From Candidatus Aphodovivens excrementavium (GTDB taxonomy: Bacteria > Actinomycetota > Coriobacteriia > Coriobacteriales > Eggerthellaceae): DNA of 64,000 bases. The DNA lies in contig DVKR01000040.1 in assembly GCA_018715935.1 (NCBI GenBank), forward strand, positions 22,084 through 86,083, in the 5' to 3' direction. The notes under the pieces were generated by a model. The model was not told the DNA's origin, made no database searches, and saw only the letters and a list, made by a program, of their open reading frames with translations. Below are positions 47,235 to 57,244 of the stretch, in pieces. Within the stretch, counting starts at the first letter, position 1. The number at the start of each line of letters is the position of its first letter. The position numbers were made by a program, and so were the translations under genes.

Positions 47235-50200
47235 CTAGATGTTCTTTAAAAGCTCCAATACGAAGTTGCTGCGCTTTTGAAGCGTGCCTTCATCGAGATT
47301 GTCGACGACGTCGTCGCGGCTGCCGAACGATGCGGGTTTGGCGCCCTCCATGCCCACTAGATGCATTGCCTGTAAACCGTGCGTAATGGCATATGACGAT
47401 GCACTGCTCTTCCACAGCATGGAGTCGGACCCTATCGACAGGCCGGTTGCCTGCGATGCCTTGCGCGTGTAGCGACGCATGCGCGAAGAGGTTTTAGCCA
47501 CGCGGTAGCCGCCCTCTTGGTCGATCATGTTCAGATCGCCCGCACCCAAGCCCTCGAGTTCAACGATGATGGAACCCTTCAACTCGTGCTCATGCTCGGC
47601 GATAAAGGCACGCATGCCACTATGACCGCCCAGTTCCGCTCCAAGCGCCACAAACCACACTTCGGTATCGATGTCGGGATTCCGGAACTGATAGATTTTC
47701 TGCATCTCGGGAGCCTCCGGTTCCTTAGGAAGAAGGGCGTCCCCTTCAGCAACGGGTTCGTCGTCTGCCCCCGAGCGCATGTCGACCCTTCCCATTCTCA
47801 CGCGAGAGAACGCGCCGCCATGCCAGGAACGACGACTTGAAGGTTCTTCATCGTAGTCGTCATAGAAATCGTCATCGTCGAACGCGTCGTCAAACTCGTC
47901 GTTGTCATACGCTTCGGCGTATGGTGCGCTCTGCCGTGGTTGGCCAGCTGCGCCAGACTGGGCGGCCAGATCCTCAAGCCCTTCGTCTGCGTCTGGGTAG
48001 GTGTCTTGCTCCTCGCGGAAACTCTCCCAACCGCCGCGCGCGGCGCCCACCGAGCGAGCGTCGAACGAATCGTCCACATCCAGCCATTCCTGCGGAGTAG
48101 TTTCCTCATCGTTCTTCTTATTGCGATGGAAGCGGTCGAACAGACGACGCATGCGCGACTTGGGCATTTCCACATAGCCGGGAGTCGCAAACGCGCCAGC
48201 GTCGTTGTGGGGATCTTGGAACTCAGAGTCATCTGCATCGTCAACATAGATGTCATCGGGGTCAACGTCTTCCAAAAGCTCATCGCCGACCGGGGCAAAC
48301 GCGCTGGTTGCACCCACTGGAGCAAAAGAGCCCGTCATGCTCACGGTAGAGGGAGCCTCTTCTTTCGGCTCCTCTTCAACCTTGGGAAGAATGCCCGAGA
48401 ACGAGGGCAGCGCCGAGCGAAGCTGCGCCGCAGAAGGCCCGCGATGGGCATTGGGGTGAGCAGGATCGATAGAAGGCAGTGCCGAGCGAAGCTTGCGCGT
48501 TTGCGGAGCATCGGGATCATAGGCTTCCGCCAAAGGAGCACGCTGCTTGTACGCTTCATGCGTGGCGGCAAGCTCTTCGCTGGAAAGCGGCTCGAGAGAC
48601 GGGAGCGCCGCCGGTTGCTGGCTGGCTTCCTTATTCGCCTGTTCGGCATTGGCAGTTACGGTGTCTACGAACACCGGTGCCGCAGCGATGGTTGTCTGCG
48701 GATCCTGCGAAGGTTCGTCGAAGTCGAAGTCAAGGTCGTCTTCCGTGGGCACCTCGATGCGGTTCTCCGTTCGCTCGACCGCCGGGGGCGTCTGCTGAAC
48801 AGACTCGGCAGCAGGAGCAGCCGGCTGCGCTTGCTGCACCGGCTGTGCAGGTTGCGGCTCAGCCAAAAACGAAGGGACGCTCGGCTCGGGTGCAGTATCG
48901 AGCGAAGGAACCGAAAGGTCATCGGGCAAGATAGGGCTTATAGGAGAGGAGGATGCCTGCTTAGCCTGGGGAGCTCGCTGCTCAGCGGCTGGTTGCGAAG
49001 CGGGCTGTTCATTGTCTGCCGCGAAGGGTTCGACAGCAGGGGCAAAAGCTCCTTCGGCAGACGGGAACTCAACAACTGCAGCCTGCTCGGCAACCGTCGG
49101 CTGCGGTGCTGCATTCATAGCGGACTGTGGGTTGGCACTCTCTGCCGGCATCTGCATTGCTTGAGGCTGAGCAGGAGCCACCGTCGCGTCCGGATGCACC
49201 TGCAACCAGGCAGACTCCGGAGCCTTCACTTCAACAATTCCGTCCGATAGCGCTTCCATGCGTTTCTGCGCATTGGAGAGCACCGCATTGTTCGCTTCTT
49301 GGAAATGCACGCTGCTTTCCGACACCGCAGCCTCAAGGGCATCTGCGTAGCGAGAACGTTGCGCCGGCTTCGAATCTTCAGGGGATCGCTTGGCTTTTTT
49401 CTGCGCCGTAACAAACCATGCAGGCAAGCCACTCGCGTTAGGCTCGTCCTGAGACATGTCGGGCTGCCCAGCTTCCTCATTTTTCTGAGAGGCAGAACCA
49501 ACAGAACCCGCCTGCATCACGTCTGCCTGCATTGGCTGATTGGCCGACTCAACTTTCACGTCGATATGGACCGACGGATCCTGAGTCCCCTCCGCTGCAG
49601 CCTGAATGCCCGAAGCATCTGAGGATGCACGCGTGCCCGCTCCATCATGCGCCCCCGCGTCGCTGTGCTGCTCTATTTTCACGGCAACGTCAGGCATATG
49701 AACAACCGGTTCGGAGGCTTTCAGCACTTCTTCTGAGATGAAATCGCTCACCGGCTTGCCGGATATGGCTGCAACCGCAGCTTTGGCAGCCGCCAAACGA
49801 GCCGCAGGGGAATCCTCTTCATGGGAAACCTGAGCTTCAACCTCATACGAAACCGAAGCGCCTTCGGGGACAACGCCCGCATCGCGCGCCGCCTGCTCCC
49901 CATGCACGGTAAGAGGGCCGGACACATCGGATGCCGACGACATATCGGTTCGCCCGCGCCCAACACGCTCCGCAACGTCCATGAGCACGGCAACACCCGA
50001 AGCATTGCAGTTCGCGCCATCGTTGTACGATGCCGCCTTATGCAGAATAAACTGAATGAGAGGCAGCGCTGTAAGCACGGCGCACACAATCGTCAGCACC
50101 GTAAGGATTACACCCACGACGCCTTCCACGTGTAAAAGTACCGTAGTTCCCAGCAAAAGGAGCACCGGCACCGCAATAAAGGCACCAAGAACCACCCATT

Positions 50201-50687
50201 TCAGAATAGGCAGCGCAACAAGCACCGGGCCGGTGAGTTCGGGCATGGCCTTGCCGCTGTCGTAATGGGCAACCAAAATCACCTTGCGGCGACGGCTGCT
50301 GCCAGACTCGGGAGAATAGCCCGGTTCGTATTTCGCAATTACATTCTGGCTCACACCGCGAGAGAACAGGCGCGAAAGGAGAGGCTTGTCGAATGCCTCG
50401 GCAACATAGATCACGGCGGAAAGCAACGTAATCAATGCCGCAGGCAACGCAACAACCGGCAGCACAACGGCGAGAATAGCGAACACAAGCGTAACCGCTC
50501 CGCAAATCGCACGTGGCGTTTCGTTGTTCGTCACGCCGGTAAAGTCTTCAATCACCGCCGACAAGCCAGCGTCTTTTTGCATCTTCTCAGTAATATACAA
50601 AGCCGCCTGCTGCTCCTCTTCGGTGCCGGCAGGCCTAGGGCCTATTTCTTGCGATAGATACGCAACGTGCTCCATGACGTCGGACAT
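47235..50687 (-). CDS. M28-fold membrane protein with large disordered insertion, probably a pseudo-peptidase
   Basis: This 1150-residue protein starts and ends as an M28 zinc aminopeptidase: EIGPRPAGTEEEQQAALYI and VAHYDSG (H141, D143) in the N-half, then VWFVALGAELGGHSGMRAFI and DDVVDNLDEGTLQKRSNFVLELL in the last 150 residues. The halves are separated by about 740 residues rich in Ala, Pro, Gln, Glu and Ser that look disordered. Four membrane helices (about 60-97 and 155-216) are inserted in the N-half. Several zinc ligands seem lost: the bridging Asp is C227 (GANCNASG), the second Glu of the EE pair is L1019, and the last His is absent. It lies downstream of the 485-residue coiled-coil gene. 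Function unknown; it may bind a peptide or act as a scaffold. Confidence 0.8.
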   Translation of the reverse strand: MSDVMEHVAYLSQEIGPRPAGTEEEQQAALYITEKMQKDAGLSAVIEDFTGVTNNETPRAICGAVTLVFAILAVVLPVVALPAALITLLSAVIYVAEAFDKPLLSRLFSRGVSQNVIAKYEPGYSPESGSSRRRKVILVAHYDSGKAMPELTGPVLVALPILKWVVLGAFIAVPVLLLLGTTVLLHVEGVVGVILTVLTIVCAVLTALPLIQFILHKAASYNDGANCNASGVAVLMDVAERVGRGRTDMSSASDVSGPLTVHGEQAARDAGVVPEGASVSYEVEAQVSHEEDSPAARLAAAKAAVAAISGKPVSDFISEEVLKASEPVVHMPDVAVKIEQHSDAGAHDGAGTRASSDASGIQAAAEGTQDPSVHIDVKVESANQPMQADVMQAGSVGSASQKNEEAGQPDMSQDEPNASGLPAWFVTAQKKAKRSPEDSKPAQRSRYADALEAAVSESSVHFQEANNAVLSNAQKRMEALSDGIVEVKAPESAWLQVHPDATVAPAQPQAMQMPAESANPQSAMNAAPQPTVAEQAAVVEFPSAEGAFAPAVEPFAADNEQPASQPAAEQRAPQAKQASSSPISPILPDDLSVPSLDTAPEPSVPSFLAEPQPAQPVQQAQPAAPAAESVQQTPPAVERTENRIEVPTEDDLDFDFDEPSQDPQTTIAAAPVFVDTVTANAEQANKEASQQPAALPSLEPLSSEELAATHEAYKQRAPLAEAYDPDAPQTRKLRSALPSIDPAHPNAHRGPSAAQLRSALPSFSGILPKVEEEPKEEAPSTVSMTGSFAPVGATSAFAPVGDELLEDVDPDDIYVDDADDSEFQDPHNDAGAFATPGYVEMPKSRMRRLFDRFHRNKKNDEETTPQEWLDVDDSFDARSVGAARGGWESFREEQDTYPDADEGLEDLAAQSGAAGQPRQSAPYAEAYDNDEFDDAFDDDDFYDDYDEEPSSRRSWHGGAFSRVRMGRVDMRSGADDEPVAEGDALLPKEPEAPEMQKIYQFRNPDIDTEVWFVALGAELGGHSGMRAFIAEHEHELKGSIIVELEGLGAGDLNMIDQEGGYRVAKTSSRMRRYTRKASQATGLSIGSDSMLWKSSASSYAITHGLQAMHLVGMEGAKPASFGSRDDVVDNLDEGTLQKRSNFVLELLKNI

Positions 50688-50759
50688 ACTTTTCGCCTTC
50701 CGCTCTAGCGCTCTAGTCGGGTAGTATGCGATCTGTGCGCATATCTCATTAAGTATACG

Positions 50760-52217
50760 CTATTTGCCTGAACTGCCAAAATAATCACGAAGAAAAGCGT
50801 CTGAGGAAGAAGCCTGGCCGCGTGCCGCTTCGTACGTCTCTAGGGAATTCGACGCCGCTTCCTGCAAAGCTTCAAGCGCGGGTTGAGTTGGCTGTTCGGG
50901 AAGAGCGTCCACCAGTTCGGCCGCTTCCTCGTCTGCTTTGTTATAGGCATCGTTTTGCTCGATTGCCGTTTGAGTATCACGCGCCTCGAGAGCCTCGTTG
51001 GAAGCAAGCGCGTAACCGAGCGCTTCAAGGCGTTTGTCAACATAGGCTTGCTGTGCACTCATATCGATATAGGAAGAGGCGTTTGCCACCTGCGCCAAAC
51101 TCGCCTGCGCCGCTGTGAGCAGATCGATGGCCTCCTGCGTTTTCGTCTTCGATTCCCCTATCGCGCTCCGATCGCCCTGCGACACCAAGTCGGCCGCGTC
51201 GCGCGCCGCTTCGTCTGCCTCGAGCATGTTTTGCCACGCATCTTCCAAAAGATCGTAACTCGCCGTGTAGGTTTGAGCTGTTTGCAAGATGCTCCATCCC
51301 GACTCGAGCATCGAGTGGCGCGCCGAGCACGTTACCATCAAGTTGTCCGCCGCCTCGCGCTCAGACGAGGTGCGCAAGCCACGCGAAGCGTTCGTTGCTT
51401 TTTCTTCGGCGTCTGAAAGCGTTGCCATCCCCTGCTCTACCTCGCCTGCACGCTGTTCCCTGAAATCGGTTGCGGCATCTCCCAGCGGATCTTGCAACAC
51501 CTCGTCGAGTGAAAGCAGCAGCTCATCGGTAGACGCAACCAGTTCCTCAGCTTCATGCATTTGTGCAAGATTCTGCTCGTAGCGAAGGCTGTCATCATGC
51601 AGATACCATCCGCCAGCAACAATAAGTGCGCCAAGCAACACCGTGCTTACGAAAGCTGCCAGGAGACGTCGTTTCCGACGCCTTCCCTTGCGCCAGGCAA
51701 TCTCTTCTTCCGAGGTCCGCCCCGAACTGCGCGGAGCAAGCTCAAACGGAGTCGCAGGCGTCTTTACTCCATCCCCTCGTGCATTCTTCGCTGATGGAGA
51801 AAACCGCGTATCGGCTGCAGCTCCCCCACTCACGTCGGTGCGCATAGCTTGCTCACGCCGCTTGGATACATCTTGCAGCTGCGGAGCGGGAAGCGGCTCG
51901 TCAAACGCTGGATGTTCTTCTATGCCGTCGTGAACCTCAAACTTGCTGGCAGCTGGCAATGTTGGGTGGGCAAGCGAGCCGGTAAGAGCCTGCACTTGAT
52001 CTTTGACGGGAGTTGACGGAGGGCGTTTCCTTCCGATCGGAAGAGTAAACAGATGTATCCTTCCAAACCGCTTTGCCTGTTCGGTTGGCTTTTCTTTCCC
52101 TTCGTCCAACGCATTGCGCGCCGCATCGAGCACGCTGAACGAAATCTCGTTAGACGTGCCGCGTGTGCTGCGCTTCACATGCGCCGCATGCGATAGCTTG
52201 TCGGAGCGCCTTCTCAT
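50760..52217 (-). CDS. Single-pass membrane protein with coiled-coil domain
   Basis: I do not recognise this 485-residue protein. Residues 1-170 are basic and Pro-rich and probably cytoplasmic. A basic cluster (RKGRRRKRR) precedes one membrane helix at about 185-206. The outer part, about 280 residues, is almost all helical and rich in Ala, Glu, Asp and Gln, consistent with a long coiled coil outside the membrane. It lies 24 bases after the helicase gene and 72 bases before the M28-fold gene, so the three probably share a transcript. Confidence 0.75.
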   Translation of the reverse strand: MRRRSDKLSHAAHVKRSTRGTSNEISFSVLDAARNALDEGKEKPTEQAKRFGRIHLFTLPIGRKRPPSTPVKDQVQALTGSLAHPTLPAASKFEVHDGIEEHPAFDEPLPAPQLQDVSKRREQAMRTDVSGGAAADTRFSPSAKNARGDGVKTPATPFELAPRSSGRTSEEEIAWRKGRRRKRRLLAAFVSTVLLGALIVAGGWYLHDDSLRYEQNLAQMHEAEELVASTDELLLSLDEVLQDPLGDAATDFREQRAGEVEQGMATLSDAEEKATNASRGLRTSSEREAADNLMVTCSARHSMLESGWSILQTAQTYTASYDLLEDAWQNMLEADEAARDAADLVSQGDRSAIGESKTKTQEAIDLLTAAQASLAQVANASSYIDMSAQQAYVDKRLEALGYALASNEALEARDTQTAIEQNDAYNKADEEAAELVDALPEQPTQPALEALQEAASNSLETYEAARGQASSSDAFLRDYFGSSGK

Positions 52218-52241
52218 AGCGAGAGCAAATCCCTCCGGTTC

Positions 52242-55200
52242 CTATCGCACGCGCATAAGCGCCAGCGACTGAACGATCTCGTTCGCGGTGCGCACTTTTA
52301 CCGTCCGAGTGGGAAGAGAATTCAAAAACGCCTTGCCGTAGTTTTTCGTAATCAATCGCCTATCTGCAAGAATGAGCACGCCAGTATCGTCGGCCTTCCG
52401 GATAAGCCTTCCCGCTGCCTGCTTTGTTTCTATGATGGCCTTAGGCAACACGTAATGTCTCCACGCTTGGTCGTCGCGCGCCGCTCGTTCGCATGAGAGG
52501 GGATCCGTCGGCTTGGAGAACGGAAGCTTGGGTATAACCACCCCTTTGAGCGTGGCGCCGGGAGCGTCAAATCCCTCCCAGAAACTTTTCAGCGCGAAAA
52601 GGGACAAGTGTTCATCGGCAAGAAAATCGTCGCGCAGCCCTTTTACCGACACGCCCCATTTTTGGCACACCAGCCGTAAATCGTTTCTTTTGAGCTCGGG
52701 CTGTACCGCTTCAAAGCATTTTTCCATCTCGCGGCGGTTGGTAAAAAGCGTGAGCATCGACCCTTCCAACGCGAGGTGTGCGCGGATTAGCAAATCCTGC
52801 AACGCAGCAAGGTAGTGCGGGTCGTTGGGCTCGGGAATGTCTTCCACCACATACACGATCATGTTGTTGTCGAAGTCGTAACTAGAATCGAGCTGCAGCT
52901 CGGAACAATGGGCGGCACTGTCTTCTGTAGCATGCGACCTGGTCATTCCCACTGCCTGCTCGAACGAGGAAAAACTCCCATCTATAGACAGCGTTGCTGA
53001 AGTGAACACCGTTGAAGAGGTTCGCGCATAGAGAGTCTCGTTAAGCGCTTCCCCTACGTTGAGTAAAAGCGCTTCAAGCACGTCTTTGAAGTGATCCTTT
53101 TTGCGGCAGAGCGTCGCAGAATAGGCAAACCCTTCTGGCGCTACCTCAAAGATAACCTCTGCGGCAGACGACATTTCTTTAAGCTCTATCACAGCGGATG
53201 CAATCTCACGCTGCACATCGGCGGCTTCTTCGACCTCTTCAAGATAGCTTACAAGCTCCTGACAGGCGGTTATTGCCTTCTCGGCCGTCTGTCGCATAGC
53301 CTGTGCGTACTCAGCCAGACCCTGAAACACCGAGCTTTTTCTCATATCGGAGTTAATCCACAGGTCGAGATATTCATACCCCCGACCACGTTTTGCTTGG
53401 TCGAAGTACAAAAGATCTTTCATATGAGCGCACAGCTCGCGTGCGGCTTGCGCCCACGCCGCGCCGGTTGAACGCGCCTTTGAGGCAAGCGCATAGAACA
53501 ACGTCAACCGCTCATCCTCGCATACGCTTGCCACTTTTCGCTCTGCGCGCGCAAACATCGTCCTACTGGAATCCGACGCTTCGAAACGAGACACTAAACG
53601 AAGAATATCTTCAGCCGATAATTTGATAGAGAACGCCCGCCGCGCCTCTTCTTCGGCATTATGGGCCTCATCCACTATCCAGTGCTTTATCGGCGGAAGC
53701 AAACCGCCGTCGGCAGCCAAATCGCAGAACATCAGGCTGTGGTTCGTCACCACAATATGAGACTGCTCCGCCAATCTGCGTGCGCCGTGCACAAAGCACG
53801 TCGTGCCGAAGTAGGGACACTTCCTGCGCAGACAGTCGTGGCTTGTAGTAGTTATGGCGGCGCGAGGGATAAGACGATAGTCGATCTTCAGACCGTCCAT
53901 ATCGTCGTATGCCGTCTGCTCGACGTAAGACAACAAGGCCGCTAAAGCGGGGGCTTGCGTTTTAGTCTCTCCCTGTACTTCGCGCTCGCGCGACCCTTCA
54001 GCCGCTAAGCGGTCGATTTTCCGCAAGCATGGATAATGCGAAAACCCTTTGAGCGCCGTATATGCAAGAGGCTCTGAATCCCCTGCTTCCAGCAGAGCAT
54101 CGCGAAGTGCCGGCAATTCATGGAACACCAATTGATCAAGCAGGGCGTTCGTTTTCGTGGCTATACCCACGGTGATATGATTTTGCAAAGCCGTAAGAGC
54201 GCAGGGGACAAGATAGGCCATCGATTTGCCTACGCCCGTGCCTGCCTCAACCACCAAATTGTCCGACTGTTCAAACGCCTGGCGGATCGCTTGAGCCATT
54301 TGCACCTGTTCATTGCGCTGCTCATAGCGGCTGTAGAGAGAACCTACCAGTCCTTCTTCACTGAATGCTGCCTCAATGTCCTCTGCTTCCGGAATCGAAA
54401 GTTCTTTTTGTTCTGAGGCCGACTCTTCTTGTCTTTTCGCGGTCGTCTTATAGGTATTCAAGCGAGCCCAACGGAATGCGCGCAGCGGAACTTTCACCGG
54501 TTGTGTTGCCGCGCCCTCTAATTCGTCCTCTGCCGCCTCTTCAGATGAATCGCTCTTCCCATTTGCAGCAAAATGCTCGAACACGACGCGCGTTTGCCAG
54601 GGAACCTCGGTCTTCATAGCGGCAATATAGGCAATCAGCTCTTCAGGCATTGTCTCAACGGCAGCTAGCAGAATGCGAAACGCCGCACATGTCGCCGCAA
54701 CATCGGCATCGGCGCGATGAGTAGACAAGGGAGCATCGAAGGCCTTCACGATGTCAATCAACCGGTGAGAAGTTAGCCTCGGTAAAGCTATCCGCGCAAG
54801 ATCCAGAGAATCTATCCATGTGTTTTCCAGAAGGGGATATCCGCTTGGATGACGCGTTGTGAACGTACGATCGAAATCTACGTTGTGCGCAACAATTTTC
54901 GACGTACCCACAAACTTCACGAGACTCGCGAGCGCTTCCTCAGGAAGGGGGGAGTCTGCCACATCTTCATCGTGAATGTCTGTGAGATGAGCAACCTCGT
55001 CTGGAATAGGTTTACCTGGGTTCACAAACGTGATAAACCAATCAACTATTTTCCCTTTTTCCATGCGCGCTGCAGCAATTTGGGTAAGTTCATCGTGATG
55101 AAACGAAAAGCCCGTCGTTTCAGTGTCAAGAACCACTATGTCGGTATCAAGCTCCCCATAATCGGCCTCTGAGGCGCGTTGAGATAAACCGGCATAACGA

Positions 55201-55277
55201 CGTATCACCTCATCAGGCGTTCCGTCCATAATGAAATTCAGAAGAGAATCAGATATCTGTGAGTTTTGCTTTTCCAT
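52242..55277 (-). CDS. dinG: DinG-type helicase with N-terminal DnaQ-like exonuclease
   Basis: This 1011-residue protein joins two activities. An N-terminal DEDD 3'-5' exonuclease has D51 and E53 in VLDTETTGF and later VAHNVDFDRTF. The superfamily 2 helicase half has EAGTGVGKS (Walker A), an XPD-like iron-sulfur cysteine set (CLRRKCPYFGTTC and a more distant Cys), DEAH in the Walker B box, and C-terminal helicase motifs. The fusion is the form found in Gram-positive bacteria. It should act in DNA repair or R-loop removal. It is divergent from the gene at 55361. Confidence 0.95.
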   Translation of the reverse strand: MEKQNSQISDSLLNFIMDGTPDEVIRRYAGLSQRASEADYGELDTDIVVLDTETTGFSFHHDELTQIAAARMEKGKIVDWFITFVNPGKPIPDEVAHLTDIHDEDVADSPLPEEALASLVKFVGTSKIVAHNVDFDRTFTTRHPSGYPLLENTWIDSLDLARIALPRLTSHRLIDIVKAFDAPLSTHRADADVAATCAAFRILLAAVETMPEELIAYIAAMKTEVPWQTRVVFEHFAANGKSDSSEEAAEDELEGAATQPVKVPLRAFRWARLNTYKTTAKRQEESASEQKELSIPEAEDIEAAFSEEGLVGSLYSRYEQRNEQVQMAQAIRQAFEQSDNLVVEAGTGVGKSMAYLVPCALTALQNHITVGIATKTNALLDQLVFHELPALRDALLEAGDSEPLAYTALKGFSHYPCLRKIDRLAAEGSREREVQGETKTQAPALAALLSYVEQTAYDDMDGLKIDYRLIPRAAITTTSHDCLRRKCPYFGTTCFVHGARRLAEQSHIVVTNHSLMFCDLAADGGLLPPIKHWIVDEAHNAEEEARRAFSIKLSAEDILRLVSRFEASDSSRTMFARAERKVASVCEDERLTLFYALASKARSTGAAWAQAARELCAHMKDLLYFDQAKRGRGYEYLDLWINSDMRKSSVFQGLAEYAQAMRQTAEKAITACQELVSYLEEVEEAADVQREIASAVIELKEMSSAAEVIFEVAPEGFAYSATLCRKKDHFKDVLEALLLNVGEALNETLYARTSSTVFTSATLSIDGSFSSFEQAVGMTRSHATEDSAAHCSELQLDSSYDFDNNMIVYVVEDIPEPNDPHYLAALQDLLIRAHLALEGSMLTLFTNRREMEKCFEAVQPELKRNDLRLVCQKWGVSVKGLRDDFLADEHLSLFALKSFWEGFDAPGATLKGVVIPKLPFSKPTDPLSCERAARDDQAWRHYVLPKAIIETKQAAGRLIRKADDTGVLILADRRLITKNYGKAFLNSLPTRTVKVRTANEIVQSLALMRVR

Positions 55278-55360
55278 ATGATCAGCCTATCATCTATTAT
55301 GACAACGTACAAATGCCCTTCTCATTACTCCATCTGGAATTCGTCTCTGAAAGGATACCA

Positions 55361-56029
55361 ATGCAAACCGATATCGCGCTTGGCTACTCTGGCTCCTATG
55401 AGCGCTTCGACACCGTTTCAAAGAAGGAAGCTTCTGTACTCATGGGCGCTGACAACCTCGTGGGTGATCGCTTTGCTATTGAGTTCAAGACTGACAATGG
55501 TACTACTGTTGCATGGATGAAAAATAAATTCGGCGCGCTCGTTGGATATTTCAATCCTGAAGTTTCCCGACAGCTTCAAATATATCAAGCCCGTGGCTGG
55601 TCGCTTGTCGCCCTTCTTTCTTTCGTTGCGTACACCGACACGCCAGAGCCTGGAAAGTACTGGGGCGAGGCTGCAATCATCTGCTACGATCCGCGTCGCA
55701 ATCCTGATGCGTTCGAGACTTTTATTTCAACCATCGGATCCATGATGCAAGATTCCCTTCGCCCCGATGTTTCCCTAGGACAAGATGGCATTGAGCATGT
55801 TATCAATTCAAATGGGACTTGGAAGCCATCGGCGCGGGTACCTCTTCCCGACAAGGAACGGGGAATGGCAATCTTGAAACGTCGCCGCAAAGTGTCTGAA
55901 AACCTTATTGAACAAGGACGCGCCGGCAACAAAGGCTGCTACGTAATTTCGTGGGCATTCATTGCCGTTGCGGTAGCTGCTCTCGTTGTCGGCGCGTATT
56001 TCGGTTTGCGAGCTCTGGGAGTATTATAG
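55361..56029 (+). CDS. Tail-anchored protein of unknown function
   Basis: I do not recognise this 222-residue protein. Residues 1-150 look like a globular alpha/beta domain (YGEAA..., GALVGYFNPEVSRQL, GEAAIICYDP). A basic segment (ILKRRRKV) precedes one C-terminal membrane helix, VISWAFIAVAVAALVVGAYFGL, so the soluble part faces the cytoplasm. The ATG at 55361 follows AAAGGAT; an earlier in-frame start lies in the dinG promoter region. It is divergent from dinG by 83 bases. Confidence 0.75.
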   Translation: MQTDIALGYSGSYERFDTVSKKEASVLMGADNLVGDRFAIEFKTDNGTTVAWMKNKFGALVGYFNPEVSRQLQIYQARGWSLVALLSFVAYTDTPEPGKYWGEAAIICYDPRRNPDAFETFISTIGSMMQDSLRPDVSLGQDGIEHVINSNGTWKPSARVPLPDKERGMAILKRRRKVSENLIEQGRAGNKGCYVISWAFIAVAVAALVVGAYFGLRALGVL

Positions 56030-56164
56030 ACTCCTGTGTAATCTCACTTTTCCTTTTGGACTGCCGTTTCTCTTGAGACTCTAAAGCCCGATCCTGTCGA
56101 AAGCGTTTCTCTTCTTGAAGCAAGTATCAGTTAAAACGCATGCCAGCCAAGTCTTGTTTTCCCT

Positions 56165-57109
56165 TTATTTTGACAAAGCTAACTTCACGAGCTCTGTGCA
56201 GAGGTCAATATAACTAAGACCTATTTTCGATGCGGCGTCGGGCAATAGTGACGTCTCTGTCATGCCTGGAAGCGTGTTCGTTTCCAGCATCCAAAACGAC
56301 CCATTCTCTTCAAGCAAGAAATCGGTTCTCGACTCTCCCCGACACCCCAGCGCTTTATGAGCCTCTTCTGCACATTTCTTAATTGCTGCAGTTGTTTCCT
56401 CGTCAATTACTGCAGGGCAAATATGTTCTGATCCACCAGGAGAGTATTTTGCATCGTAGTCGTAGAAGTCGTTTCGAGGAACAATCTCAATAATGGGAAG
56501 CGCCTGCGGGCTCTCGTTTCCTATGACACCTACCGTCAATTCCCTTCCCTTGCAGAATTTTTCTACCAGCACTTCGGAATCATGGGCAAAGGCATCTTTA
56601 ATAGCTTCCGCTATTGCTTCTTTTCCTTCAGCAATATAGAGACCAATTGAACTACCCTCTTCGGATGCCTTTATTACACAATGATCGCCCAATTCAGCAA
56701 TTACGTCGTCTACCGAGTATGGTTCGTTCGCTTTAAGCGTGACAGAGGGCAAGGTAGGCAACCCTGCCGCACGATACATCTGCTTTGCCTTGCATTTACT
56801 CATCGCCAAAGCACTTGCGCAAACTCCAGAACCGGTATATGGAAGACCAATCGTCTCCAGGAAGCCTTGCATCGTGCCGTCTTCGCCCCCTTTACCATGA
56901 AGGCAAAGGAATGCAACGTCGTATGTATCTTTCATTAACGAAAGGAGGTCGCTTTTCTCGGCAGGATCTAGCATCGTAACGTTGAAACCTGCCTCTTTCA
57001 AAGCACTACCAACTGCCGTGCCCGACGACAACGAAACTTCGCGCTCCCCACTTGTTCCTCCGTACAGGACAGCAACGTTACACGTCTTCGGATCGAAAGT
57101 TCCCGTCAT
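56165..57109 (-). CDS. ddl: D-alanine--D-alanine ligase
   Basis: This 314-residue ATP-grasp enzyme makes the D-Ala-D-Ala dipeptide for peptidoglycan. Key segments are VLYGGTSGEREVSLSSG at the N-terminus, CLHGKGGEDGTMQGFLE, KASEEGSSIGL, and the late ESRTDFLLEENGSFWMLETNTLPGMTETSLLP that binds ATP and magnesium. GAAGGG precedes the ATG. It is divergent from rlmN. Alanine racemase is encoded at 1389-3005. Confidence 0.97.
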   Translation of the reverse strand: MTGTFDPKTCNVAVLYGGTSGEREVSLSSGTAVGSALKEAGFNVTMLDPAEKSDLLSLMKDTYDVAFLCLHGKGGEDGTMQGFLETIGLPYTGSGVCASALAMSKCKAKQMYRAAGLPTLPSVTLKANEPYSVDDVIAELGDHCVIKASEEGSSIGLYIAEGKEAIAEAIKDAFAHDSEVLVEKFCKGRELTVGVIGNESPQALPIIEIVPRNDFYDYDAKYSPGGSEHICPAVIDEETTAAIKKCAEEAHKALGCRGESRTDFLLEENGSFWMLETNTLPGMTETSLLPDAASKIGLSYIDLCTELVKLALSK

Positions 57110-57211
57110 GCTGAATTCCCTTCAGTTCGTTTTACAGCGACGATTAGATTCTACACGGTTCAAACGTTTCACGCATGATCATTACGCTGAAACTTATCCC
57201 TTTCGTCTCGT

Positions 57212-57227
57212 TGTTTCACGTGAAACA
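57212..57227. promoter_or_regulatory. parS site 1
   Basis: TGTTTCACGTGAAACA is a perfect copy of the consensus bound by ParB. It lies between ddl and rlmN, and its right end coincides with the expected -35 position of the rlmN promoter. Confidence 0.96.
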
Positions 57228-57244
57228 TTTCTTCCCATATCGTT

